Assembly: GCA_001275005.1 (NCBI GenBank)
Contig: JWZX01001507.1
Coordinates: 1 to 14,281, forward strand
Direction: 5' to 3'
Source: Chrysochromulina tobinii
Taxonomy: Eukaryota > Haptophyta > Prymnesiales > Chrysochromulinaceae
Length of the DNA stretch: 14,281 nucleotides
Shown: piece by piece, positions 7,655 to 14,091 of the stretch
Numbering within the stretch: position 1 is the first letter of the stretch
Layout of the letters: each line of letters begins with the position of its first letter
The notes under the pieces: model-generated
What the model saw: only the letters and a program-made list of their open reading frames with translations
What the model was told of the DNA's origin: nothing
The model's database searches: none
Made by a program: the position numbers and the translations under genes

Positions 7655-10600
7655 CTACATGAAGAGCGTCTCGTTCCTCGCGGCCGCCGCAGGCGGTGAG
7701 GCACACGCGTAGACGTTGGCCGCCGTACGCTCGCTCAGCGCGTGCGCCTCGGCGTCGCCGTCGCCGGCGAGCGTGGCGAGAGTCCGAGCCGTCCACGCAG
7801 CCATATCAGAGCATGGCACGCTGTACCGCATGAGACGGCTTTTGCCCCAATCGAGACCCCCCACTTTGGTAAAGGCGGTGCGCCAGCGGCTTGGGCTTGC
7901 CTGCAAGCACCAGGGCGATCAGCGATGATCAGTGCCCACATCAGTGACCACATCAATTACCATCAGTGACAATCGGTGACCATCAGCCCAACGGCACAGT
8001 GGCTCGGGCTCGCCTGATCAAAGGTGATGCCCGGTACATACTCATGCACAAGGAATAGTACCTCATCTTCGAATAGCGCCACGCCCGCGACGGGATGGTC
8101 CTCAGTGCGCTTGCCATGCACCTGCACGCAACGCCATCCGTACCCAATCCGTGGCCATCAGTACCAATCCGCACCAATCCGCACCAATCCGCACCAAACA
8201 GATCCTATCAGGGGCCACATGTACCTCGCACCGCTTGAGAGGCGTCGGCCGACTCCATCGCTTGCCGTCTGTCGAGAGGGCGAGGGCAAGGCACCCCAAG
8301 CCGTGGTGCACGATCGGCATGACGCCCAACAGGGTGCGTCGGTGTACTGGGTTGGTCTGCACGTGTATAAAGTACACCTCTGCCGCTGCCGCCGGGATGG
8401 TCAGGTCGAGTCCGCTGATGGAGAGCAATTCAAATGGTGACCAATGTAACAGGTCACTCGAGCTCGTCACCTGCATGCCAGTCCCGATCGGGCATGCATC
8501 AGTTGCCATCAGTCTCGTCATCAGCCCCCACACCTGCAATCCGTGACCATCAGTGTGGCCAGCAGAGGCCATCAGTGGCGACCCAGGCAACCCCCACACC
8601 TGCAATCCGTGGCCATCAGTGTGGCCATCAGCGGTCATCAGTGGCGACCCAGGCAGCCCCACACCTGCACAAAGCGCGCATTGCGGTCGGCCACATTGGC
8701 GCGCGCGTAGATCAAATAGCGGCCATTGAGGTATGCTAGTGACAAGCGCCCATCAAACTCACACGCGCCAGCCGCCTCGTCCGCCTCCACAGAGGGATCC
8801 ACAGGTCTGCCTTGAGCGGAGGCATCTGCGCGTACAGCCGCCTCGTCCTCCACAGGCGCGCCCGTCACGGTGCCTTCCCCTCTGGTCGGGGAGGCGACCG
8901 TTTGGCGCGTCCTCGGCACGAGATACGGAAAGTCCTGTCGGCTGCGCCGCTCGATGCACCCGAGCTCGTCCCCACCAAAGAGGCGTACAGGCACGCCCCA
9001 ATTCGTCTCGTTGGGAGGGCGTGCGAAGCGGAGGTGTCGACTCCGTCGCACGTACACAGGCTCGAGAGGCGTGGGGATCATGTCACTCCAGCGCCACGAA
9101 CGCGAGCGTGTGAGCCACACACCTGCAAGCAAAAGCAAGCCGTGGCCATCAGTTGCCATCAGTGGCCATCAGTGGACATCTGTGACCCATCTGTGACCAT
9201 GGGCAGAGGAGCGCGACCACATGCATGCAACATGCATGCCACGCACCGTTGTCATGGCGCGTGGGCATTCGATGGCGCCCGCCAATGAAAAGGTACTCGT
9301 CGCCGTGCCGCAGCAGCGCGTAGTTGTGCGTCATGCGGTGCGAGATTGGGCCGAGCTGCCGAAATGCCCCGTCCACCTGGGATCCGCCCACACGTCCACA
9401 CGCTTGGTCTCGTCAGAGGCCATCTGAGTCCATCAGAGGCCATCGGATGCCATCAGAGGCCATCAGAGGCTGAGGTCACATGCAGAGGTCATGCAGAGGG
9501 AGGCAGAAGGCAAGCAAGCAAGGCATCATATCGCCATGCTCACCTTCTCAGCCCACACGGTCGGCATGACAAGCTCGGCCGGCGCAACAAAGGAGCGTGC
9601 ACCATCACACGAGAGGGCGCCCCCTACATACACTTCGAGCTGTGCATTCTTGAATGTGAGGCACAGCGCATCATCGGGCAGCGCAGGCGCCGCGGCTCCA
9701 GGAGCCCTGGCCCCAGCTGGCGCTCTGCTCTCTACAGTGGCAGTGGCCCTGCACCGGTCGGTGGGTTTGGAGCGTGCGGCTGGGGCCGAGGAAGGCATTG
9801 TGAATGTGCTGGTAGACGAAGGGGAGGTGATGGGAACTGAAAGAGACTCTGTCGTGGGCGCTGTAGTGGGCGCGGGAGCGGTCTGGGCGGCGGCGCTCCT
9901 GCTGCCCACGGCAGCGCTCTGGCAGGGCACCAGGCTGTAGTATCGTAAGAAGTTCGAAGTCTGGGATTGCCAAAAGCCGCCCGCGCCCGGTAGGAGCTTC
10001 ACTGGCTGCCGCTGCACCCGCCAAGCCGCCCGCCATGGCGCCTGCCCCGAAGTGGAGGAGGCGGCTGCTACTGCTCCTCCTTCTGCTGCTGCGGCTGCGG
10101 CGGAGGCGGCTGCTGCTGTTGCTGCCCGGCGGCGGCCACTCGCCCAGCGGAGGGCTCCTCCCCCCCCTCGTCCTCCTCCACCACCTCTTCTTCCCCCTCC
10201 TCCTCCTCCTCCTCCTCCTTCACCACCACCATCTCCTCCTCCGTCGACCAGTCGTCCCCGTGGCTCGAGTAACGGCTCGAGTAACGGCTCCGCCGCATTG
10301 CAGATCGAGTCTGTGCGGAGCGAGCCAAGGCAGAAGCGCCGGCCGTGGGCCTGCGAGCACGCGCCATCGAGCACGTCGCCGCGCTGCGCCAGAGCTTCCC
10401 AGTGCGCCTCCCAGCACGGCACCGCAGGCAGCGTGCCGGTCACATCGAGATATCGACCCATGACTGGCACATAGGTCTCGTTGTGGCCAGAGGGGCATTG
10501 GCCCTGTGCGCCGTGTAGCAGGAGCAGTGCGGAGGTGGCGCCGCGGCGCACGCGGCCGAGCACGCGAGGCAGGTCCATGAGCAGTGCCGCGCGGGCCTCC

Positions 10601-10968
10601 GAATCCGGTCCCTCCATGGACGCGAGCACCACGTCGCAATCTTGCAAGGCCCGGCTGCTCTTCCGATCGAGGCCTTGGATGGTCCACAGGTTGGATGGTC
10701 CACCGCTGCGCCGCGGAAATGGAATGAAGCCGACCGGCTGTGCCATGTAGCCAACGTGCCCGCGGCCCTTGCGGCGAACAAAGGGTGCCGACGTGTTGTA
10801 TGCGACACCGGCATATTTGCGTGTGCGCAACGCTTTGAGCACGGCCAGCGTGAGCCACTCGCCGTGGACGTTGACTTCGCACAGCAGCGGCTTGGCATGG
10901 CCATGCTCGAGGATGGAGAAGGCGTCGCGGAAGCCTGCGAGGCGGGCGTCGATCGATGACGGCAGCAT
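7655..10968 (-). CDS. Unrecognised N-terminal region fused to a GH32/GH43-like beta-propeller (six exons)
   Basis: Proposed exons, in transcript order: 10968-9544, 9376-9247, 9122-8665, 8470-8225, 8121-8014 and 7900-7655, about 870 residues. All phases agree. Residues 1 to about 230 (ATG at 10968, MLPSSIDARLAGFRD) match no family I know. A Gly/Glu/Gln low-complexity linker follows. The C-terminal half resembles the five-bladed propeller of glycoside hydrolase clans GH32/GH43: CLTFKNAQLEVYVGGALS, MTHNYALLRHGDEYLFIGGRHR, HDNGVWLTRSRSWRWSD, CEFDGRLSLAYLNGRYLIYARAN, TSSSDLLHWSPFE, LALSTDGKRWSRPTPL, EDHPVAGVALFEDEVLFLVHEYVPG. Junctions that rebuild motifs (HDN|GVWL, RFVQ|VTSSSD) support the splicing. 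Catalytic residues could not be assigned, so enzyme activity is unproven. The linker frame and last donor are uncertain. No signal peptide is evident, so an upstream exon is possible. Confidence 0.75.
7901..8013 (-). other. Propeller-gene intron E, probable GC-AG intron with CATCAGTGAC repeats
   Basis: The acceptor CTGGTGCTTGCAG ends at 7901. The donor is ambiguous; three sites are phase 0: GATCAG|GCGAGC (8013/8012), GTGCC|GTTGGG (7992) and CTGATG|GTCACC (7980). I prefer the GC donor because the sequence after it (GCGAGCCCGAGCCACTG) matches the next exon's start (GCAAGCCCAAGCCGCTG) at 14 of 17 positions. About six CATCAGTGAC-like units lie at 7920-7985. Confidence 0.55.
8122..8224 (-). other. 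Propeller-gene intron D with CAATCCGCAC repeats
   Basis: Donor TGCGAG|GTACATGTGG and acceptor GCGTTGCGTGCAG, phase 0, joining TPLKRCE to VHGKRTEDHPVAG. A 10-bp unit, CAATCCGCAC, is repeated about four times at 8165-8197. CAATCCGTGGCCATCAG occurs at 8145-8161, identical to a 17-mer in intron C. Confidence 0.75.
8471..8664 (-). repeat. Propeller-gene intron C: tandem array of three mini-intron units
   Basis: The outer donor is GTGCAG|GTGTGG (8664/8663) and the outer acceptor GGCATGCAG ends at 8471; phase 0 joins RFVQ to VTSSSDLLHW. Inside, GATTGCAG|GTGTGGGGG recurs at 8600/8599 and 8534/8533. The intron therefore splits into units of 65, 66 and 63 nt, each starting GTGTGGGG and ending GCAG. 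Units 1 and 2 also share CTGCCTGGGTCGCCACTGATG or a close variant. Each unit looks like a complete intron separated by zero-length exons. Removal may be in one step or stepwise. Confidence 0.8.
9123..9246 (-). other. Propeller-gene intron B with CATCAGTGGC repeats
   Basis: Donor GACAACG|GTGCGTGG and acceptor TTGCTTTTGCTTGCAG, phase 1, rebuilding HDNGVWLTRS. Four 10-bp units lie at about 9145-9185. The element CAAGCCGTGGCCATCAG (9136-9152) is one base from an element in introns C and D. Confidence 0.8.
9377..9543 (-). other. Propeller-gene intron A with CATCAGAGGC repeats
   Basis: Donor GAGAAG|GTGAGC (9543/9542) and acceptor GGCGGATCCCAG (ends 9377), phase 0, joining MPTVWAEK to VDGAFRQLGPISHR. 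About five imperfect copies of a 10-bp unit (plus CATCAGAGGC, transcript GCCTCTGATG) lie at about 9415-9475. Confidence 0.75.
10068..10250 (-). repeat. Low-complexity Glu/Gln/Gly-coding linker, CCT-rich on plus strand
   Basis: A run of CCT/CTC and CTG triplets, nearly pure pyrimidine on the plus strand at about 10150-10250. In the frame shared with both flanks it reads poly-Gly then poly-Ala. In the next frame (10367-10068) it reads STEEEMVVVKEEEEEE, then QQQQQPPPPQPQQQKEEQ and a stop, with G or C at nearly every third position. Two phase-0 introns would fit the Glu/Gln reading: 10374-10311 (64 nt, acceptor CGCTCCGCACAG) and 10139-10012 (128 nt). This is a hypothesis only. Confidence 0.6.
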
Positions 10969-11179
10969 AAACAACTCTTTGCCAAAGCGCAAGTGAGCGA
11001 GCGAGTGCGTGTGTCGCCTCCTTTAATGGCCACCAACCGATCACCCGCCGCCGCGGCTGATCGGTGTTGCGAGCTAGGCTTTACGACTTCCGTTCGGTGC
11101 ATGCATCAGTGAACTTTCGAGTTTTAACTTTGCCAAATGGGATACGCAGCATGCAACATCCGTTCGTGACGCCTATGTG
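10969..11179 (-). promoter_or_regulatory. Upstream region of the propeller gene / 3' flank of STN1
   Basis: These 211 bp lie between the STN1 stop and the propeller gene's ATG, so they hold the propeller promoter and 5' leader. The frame upstream of 10968 is open only back to a TAA near 11025 and has no ATG. An unseen 5' exon cannot be excluded. No clear core promoter element was seen. Confidence 0.4.
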
Positions 11180-12064
11180 CTACACGCAACGATACAACGG
11201 ATCGCGCCCTTCCTGCGCCACGTACACCCTACTTGCCTCATCCAGCGCGCGCAGCGCATGCTTGACGTCTGCTAGCTTAAAGGCTAACTTGGCCGGCCCA
11301 CGCGGCAGCTCCTTGTGAATCTCGGAGGCGCTCAAGGCCCGCCGTTCTGCGCCCGGCGCTCGCATCGCCTGCAGCACGAGTGCTTGGAGCTCTTCGCTTG
11401 CAGGTGGCGCCGAAGGGGAGCCGGCGCCGACAACCACCGGGCGAGGCCCTGCTGGTGCGTAAGACGGCGGCTGCGGCGGCTGCGGCGGCGGCTGCTGCTG
11501 CTGCTGCTGCTCCAACTTCTGCACGAGCCCGGGCCTCCGAAACTTGTCCTGGTAGCACTCGTTCCACAGAGTCGCCGCCTCCAGCCAATGCAGGCTCTCG
11601 GCCTGCGGGTCGTCGATGGCCCATGCGTGCTGGACGACGAGCTGGCGCGCCTGCCGGAAGCGGCCGAGCTTGCCGTGGACCTGCACGTACCGGGCGTGCT
11701 TGTAAATGGAGATCGTGTGGCGCCACGCGTCATCCGTGTCGCTCTCACCTTTCCAATGCACGCACTCGATGAGGCCCGTGCCGTCGTCCAACGTGACGCT
11801 CACGCGCGTGTCGGAAGCGTGCGGATGCTTCGGATCGACGCCAATCACGAGGCCGCCGACTTTGACATAGCGAATCGGGTGATTGTACAGCCAGCACACC
11901 TCGCCGCTGCGCGCCAGCTCCGCCTGGGGCAGCGCGTTCAGGTGCTGGGCGAGGAGGACCACAGGTGTGACGTAGAGGGGATCGAGCGGCCAAAATTTGG
12001 GCTCATCCCGCTGCATTTGCCAGCTCGGGTCATCCAGAGGTGGTGGAGCGCGCCGCTTCTTCAT
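11180..12064 (-). CDS. STN1: CST complex subunit STN1 (telomere-capping OB-fold protein)
   Basis: STN1 works with CTC1/Cdc13 and TEN1 in the CST complex, which binds telomeric single-stranded DNA and helps DNA polymerase alpha fill in the C-strand. The frame has 295 codons and no intron. The ATG at 12064 (GAGAAAATG, A at -3) is preferred; the frame is open upstream but has no ATG. The N-terminus starts KKRR. FWPLDPLYVTPVVLLAQHL (about 24-42) leads into an OB fold (about 58-175) with LYNHPIRYVKVGGLVIGV and LDDGTGLIECVHWK, the STN1 pattern of YxxHPI followed by DDxTGxIxCxxW. A Gln/Pro linker (about 185-200) precedes a winged-helix-like C-terminus (about 222-294; LSASEIHKELP, VKHALRALDEASRVYV). 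Only one C-terminal winged helix is apparent, where animal STN1 has two. A generic RPA2-like protein is the main alternative. Confidence 0.85.
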   Translation of the reverse strand: MKKRRAPPPLDDPSWQMQRDEPKFWPLDPLYVTPVVLLAQHLNALPQAELARSGEVCWLYNHPIRYVKVGGLVIGVDPKHPHASDTRVSVTLDDGTGLIECVHWKGESDTDDAWRHTISIYKHARYVQVHGKLGRFRQARQLVVQHAWAIDDPQAESLHWLEAATLWNECYQDKFRRPGLVQKLEQQQQQQPPPQPPQPPSYAPAGPRPVVVGAGSPSAPPASEELQALVLQAMRAPGAERRALSASEIHKELPRGPAKLAFKLADVKHALRALDEASRVYVAQEGRDPLYRCV

Positions 12065-12226
12065 TTTCTCTCTGTCGCTCGGGCGGGCGCGTGCGCGCGC
12101 GCGGAACAAGCCCAGAAAGGCCGGCCGCCGTCCTGTGATCTTCACACCTTTTCCTTTTCGGATGAATCGTCAAATCTTACAGGGCTCCTAGCCGGCTTAT
12201 AGAGAGCACATTGGCGGGCTTCGCGT

Positions 12227-13906
12227 CTAAAGCTCTTCGTGGGCCAAAAAGCTGCCGCGCGGCTCGGAGACGAGCGCCAGAGTCATTCGCAGCTCCTCCA
12301 GCGCATCTCTAGCTGCCTCCCGATCTGCATCCTCGGCCTCTCCTGAGACAGGCACGGCTGCGCTCCACTGCAGCCGCGCGCGCCAGCTGCGGCACGCGAG
12401 CGCGAGAGCCACGCGTAAGGCTACGACGCCCTGCTCGGTGTGTGCGCGAGGCGTGACCGCTGCCTGCTGTGCACGCTGCCCAATTTCCCACAGCACCTTG
12501 GGGGAGGTGGACCTGTAGAACGTGAGCCAGGCATGGTCAGAGTGCAGCGCATCACTAGGTCCCCGAAGATCGCGATCTCGGAGCTCGAGATCGCGATCTC
12601 GCCAAGGACGAGGATCGAGATGCTCTCGCCAGAGAGCCTCGAGAGCGCGCACGTGGAGCGCCGCGTGCCACCACGCGCGGGGCGCCACCTCCACCGGCTG
12701 CTGCAGCAGGAGCGCCGCTTGGGTGTACAGGTGACGGATCGTCTCAATCCTCAAGCCGGCAGGGGCAATCGAGAACGTGCTCGGCATGGCGCTCGGATGC
12801 TCGGCAACGGCAGCGACGGCGGCCGCCGACTCGGCGCTGGCGAGCCTCATCCCGCGCGCCGTGCCGAGCACGTTCTCTGGCGGCGGCGCGGGCGAGCGCC
12901 ATGGATCGCGAGAGAAGGGCCGCCGGCGCCAGCTGCCGTTGCACGTGACGGCGGCGTTGTTGATGCCATCGCCCTGCACCAGCCAGAGCCCTGCGCGTTG
13001 AAGCGCCGCACGTTTCACAGCGACGCGCTCGGCCGCCGTGAGGCCCCGCTGCGTCATGCCAGCGGCGTACACGGATGGCCTGCGCGCCACGCTGCCAAAG
13101 AGCTCTGCGTCGTCATGGCCTGCGACGCCGGTCGGATGGTGCCACGACATCGACCGGACAAAGGCCGGGAAGGGCAGGAAGGTCCATTTGACGTGAGGAG
13201 CAGGAGTGACGCCAGGAGGTCCCTCCTGCCGACGCAGTACCTCGCGCAGCGCTTCCTGATCGCCGTACAAGCTGCGATTCTGAGGTCCCTCCTGGCGAAG
13301 CAGATCCGCCGCGCGGTCGACGAGGGCCGCGGCCGACGAGGGCTCCGGCGCAAGGAAAAAGAAGATTGTCGAGGCATGGTCCGGGCTCGGCGTCGGCGTG
13401 GTGCGAGTGTCGCACATGGACAGGTGGAGGCACAGCCTGTCCTGGAAGGAGAGCAGCAGGGATGCATGCGGAAGCTCCGGAAGAGACGCAAACGGATTCT
13501 CGAAGAGCACTGTCGCTCCATCGGCCATGAAGACCTCATGTCCGAGCTGTGCGGCCCGAACCGCTAGCCGCAGCTTGAGTTCGTAGACTTCGAGTGCAGA
13601 CGCCGCCAGATGGTGCGGCATCGGTGGATCGACGCATGCAACAGACGCGTGCAAGGGAGCCAACTCAGCACACAACCACGAGTCTGCGCCGGCGACGAGA
13701 ATGCCGACGGCCGCTGCTGCGCTCCACCACTGCAGACTCGAGCAGAGCAAGTTGCGGGTCAAAGGTAGGTACTCGTGCGTCGCTACAGTGATGATCAAGC
13801 GGCGTGGAAGTGTGGCCAGCGTGCGGTTGAGGTCAGCGTCGAACAGATCCGCGGCCAAGTCGCGTGTGAGGGCGGAATCGACGCCGTCCCGGATGGAGTC
13901 CGTCAT
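12227..13906 (-). CDS. Nucleotide-diphospho-sugar transferase-like protein (GT77/PF03407-type)
   Basis: The single frame has 560 codons. The ATG at 13906 (A at -3) is the first in frame; upstream codons lack an ATG. The N-terminal half fits a GT-A glycosyltransferase of the nucleotid_trans family: LIITVATHEYLPLTRNLLCSS (about 37-57), VYELKLRLAVRAAQLGHEVFMADGATVLFENPF (about 107-139), then LYGDQEALREVL (about 213-224), matching the family's DQ-x2-L segment. The usual metal-binding DxD (as in YSDADVVW) reads ADGATVL, so the second aspartate is alanine. A later YAAGMTQRGLTAAERVAVKRAALQRAGLW resembles the family's closing H/K-rich helix. About 200 extra C-terminal residues (WWHAALHVRALEALWREH onward) match nothing I know. 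No clear signal anchor is visible, so Golgi location is not shown. STN1 lies 162 bp downstream in the same orientation. Confidence 0.75.
   Translation of the reverse strand: MTDSIRDGVDSALTRDLAADLFDADLNRTLATLPRRLIITVATHEYLPLTRNLLCSSLQWWSAAAAVGILVAGADSWLCAELAPLHASVACVDPPMPHHLAASALEVYELKLRLAVRAAQLGHEVFMADGATVLFENPFASLPELPHASLLLSFQDRLCLHLSMCDTRTTPTPSPDHASTIFFFLAPEPSSAAALVDRAADLLRQEGPQNRSLYGDQEALREVLRRQEGPPGVTPAPHVKWTFLPFPAFVRSMSWHHPTGVAGHDDAELFGSVARRPSVYAAGMTQRGLTAAERVAVKRAALQRAGLWLVQGDGINNAAVTCNGSWRRRPFSRDPWRSPAPPPENVLGTARGMRLASAESAAAVAAVAEHPSAMPSTFSIAPAGLRIETIRHLYTQAALLLQQPVEVAPRAWWHAALHVRALEALWREHLDPRPWRDRDLELRDRDLRGPSDALHSDHAWLTFYRSTSPKVLWEIGQRAQQAAVTPRAHTEQGVVALRVALALACRSWRARLQWSAAVPVSGEAEDADREAARDALEELRMTLALVSEPRGSFLAHEEL
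12566..12601 (-). repeat. Duplicated palindrome in the glycosyltransferase-like gene
   Basis: The perfect palindrome AGATCGCGATCT occurs at 12567-12578 and 12588-12599, separated by a segment containing GAGCTC, making a largely self-complementary 36-bp block. It encodes a charged repeat, RDRDLELRDRDL, in the C-terminal extension, and the frame is preserved. Confidence 0.8.
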
Positions 13907-14091
13907 TGTGTACGGTATAATGTTTGAAGTGTGAACGTGAACTTGCACCTTTGTGTTTCACGCTGCGGTGAGAAAATGTTACACGCTCGTCGTGAAAAAC
14001 GCGCTGTCGTGAGCCTTCACAGCAATTGGGCCTGTGCACTGGCTCAGGGCTTGAAAGAGCTGGTGGTCGCCTTTGGGCACTCCCAACCGGA
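13907..14091. promoter_or_regulatory. Divergent intergenic region between genes 5 and 6
   Basis: These 185 bp separate the minus-strand ATG at 13906 from the plus-strand ATG at 14092, so a shared or overlapping promoter is likely. The part nearest gene 5 is relatively AT-rich (CATTATACC on the minus strand, about 13914-13922), but that lies too close to the ATG to be a usual TATA box. Confidence 0.4.

Noticed and set aside
8471-8540. Possible C/D-box snoRNA in intron C (CTGATGA and CTGA motifs)
   Set aside because: The C-box-like match lacks the purine at its first position, no terminal stem was seen, and CTGA occurs throughout the repeats by itself.
8501-8650. Possible CRISPR-like array
   Set aside because: Repeats are short, imperfect and contiguous without unique spacers, and lie between exons of a spliced eukaryotic gene.
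8102-8662. Continuous minus-strand ORF reading through introns C and D, with repeated DGHGLQVWGLPGSPLM
   Set aside because: The repeats translate only because the units preserve an open frame. Removing the introns at GT-AG sites joins propeller motifs cleanly, so the repeat peptide is probably not made.
10993-11044. TTG start for the propeller gene at 10992, or coding from 11044 in another frame
   Set aside because: TTG is not an expected start, and the alternative frame gives an Arg/Pro-rich shadow without motifs. The ATG at 10968 is the first in frame, although a 5' exon is possible.
11065-12145. GTG-initiated N-terminal extension of STN1 from 12145
   Set aside because: Nuclear genes start at ATG; the first in-frame ATG is at 12064 in a good context, and the extension is only Arg/Ala-rich.
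13907-13948. GTG-initiated extension of the glycosyltransferase-like gene
   Set aside because: No ATG lies in this extension; the first ATG in frame is at 13906 with A at -3.
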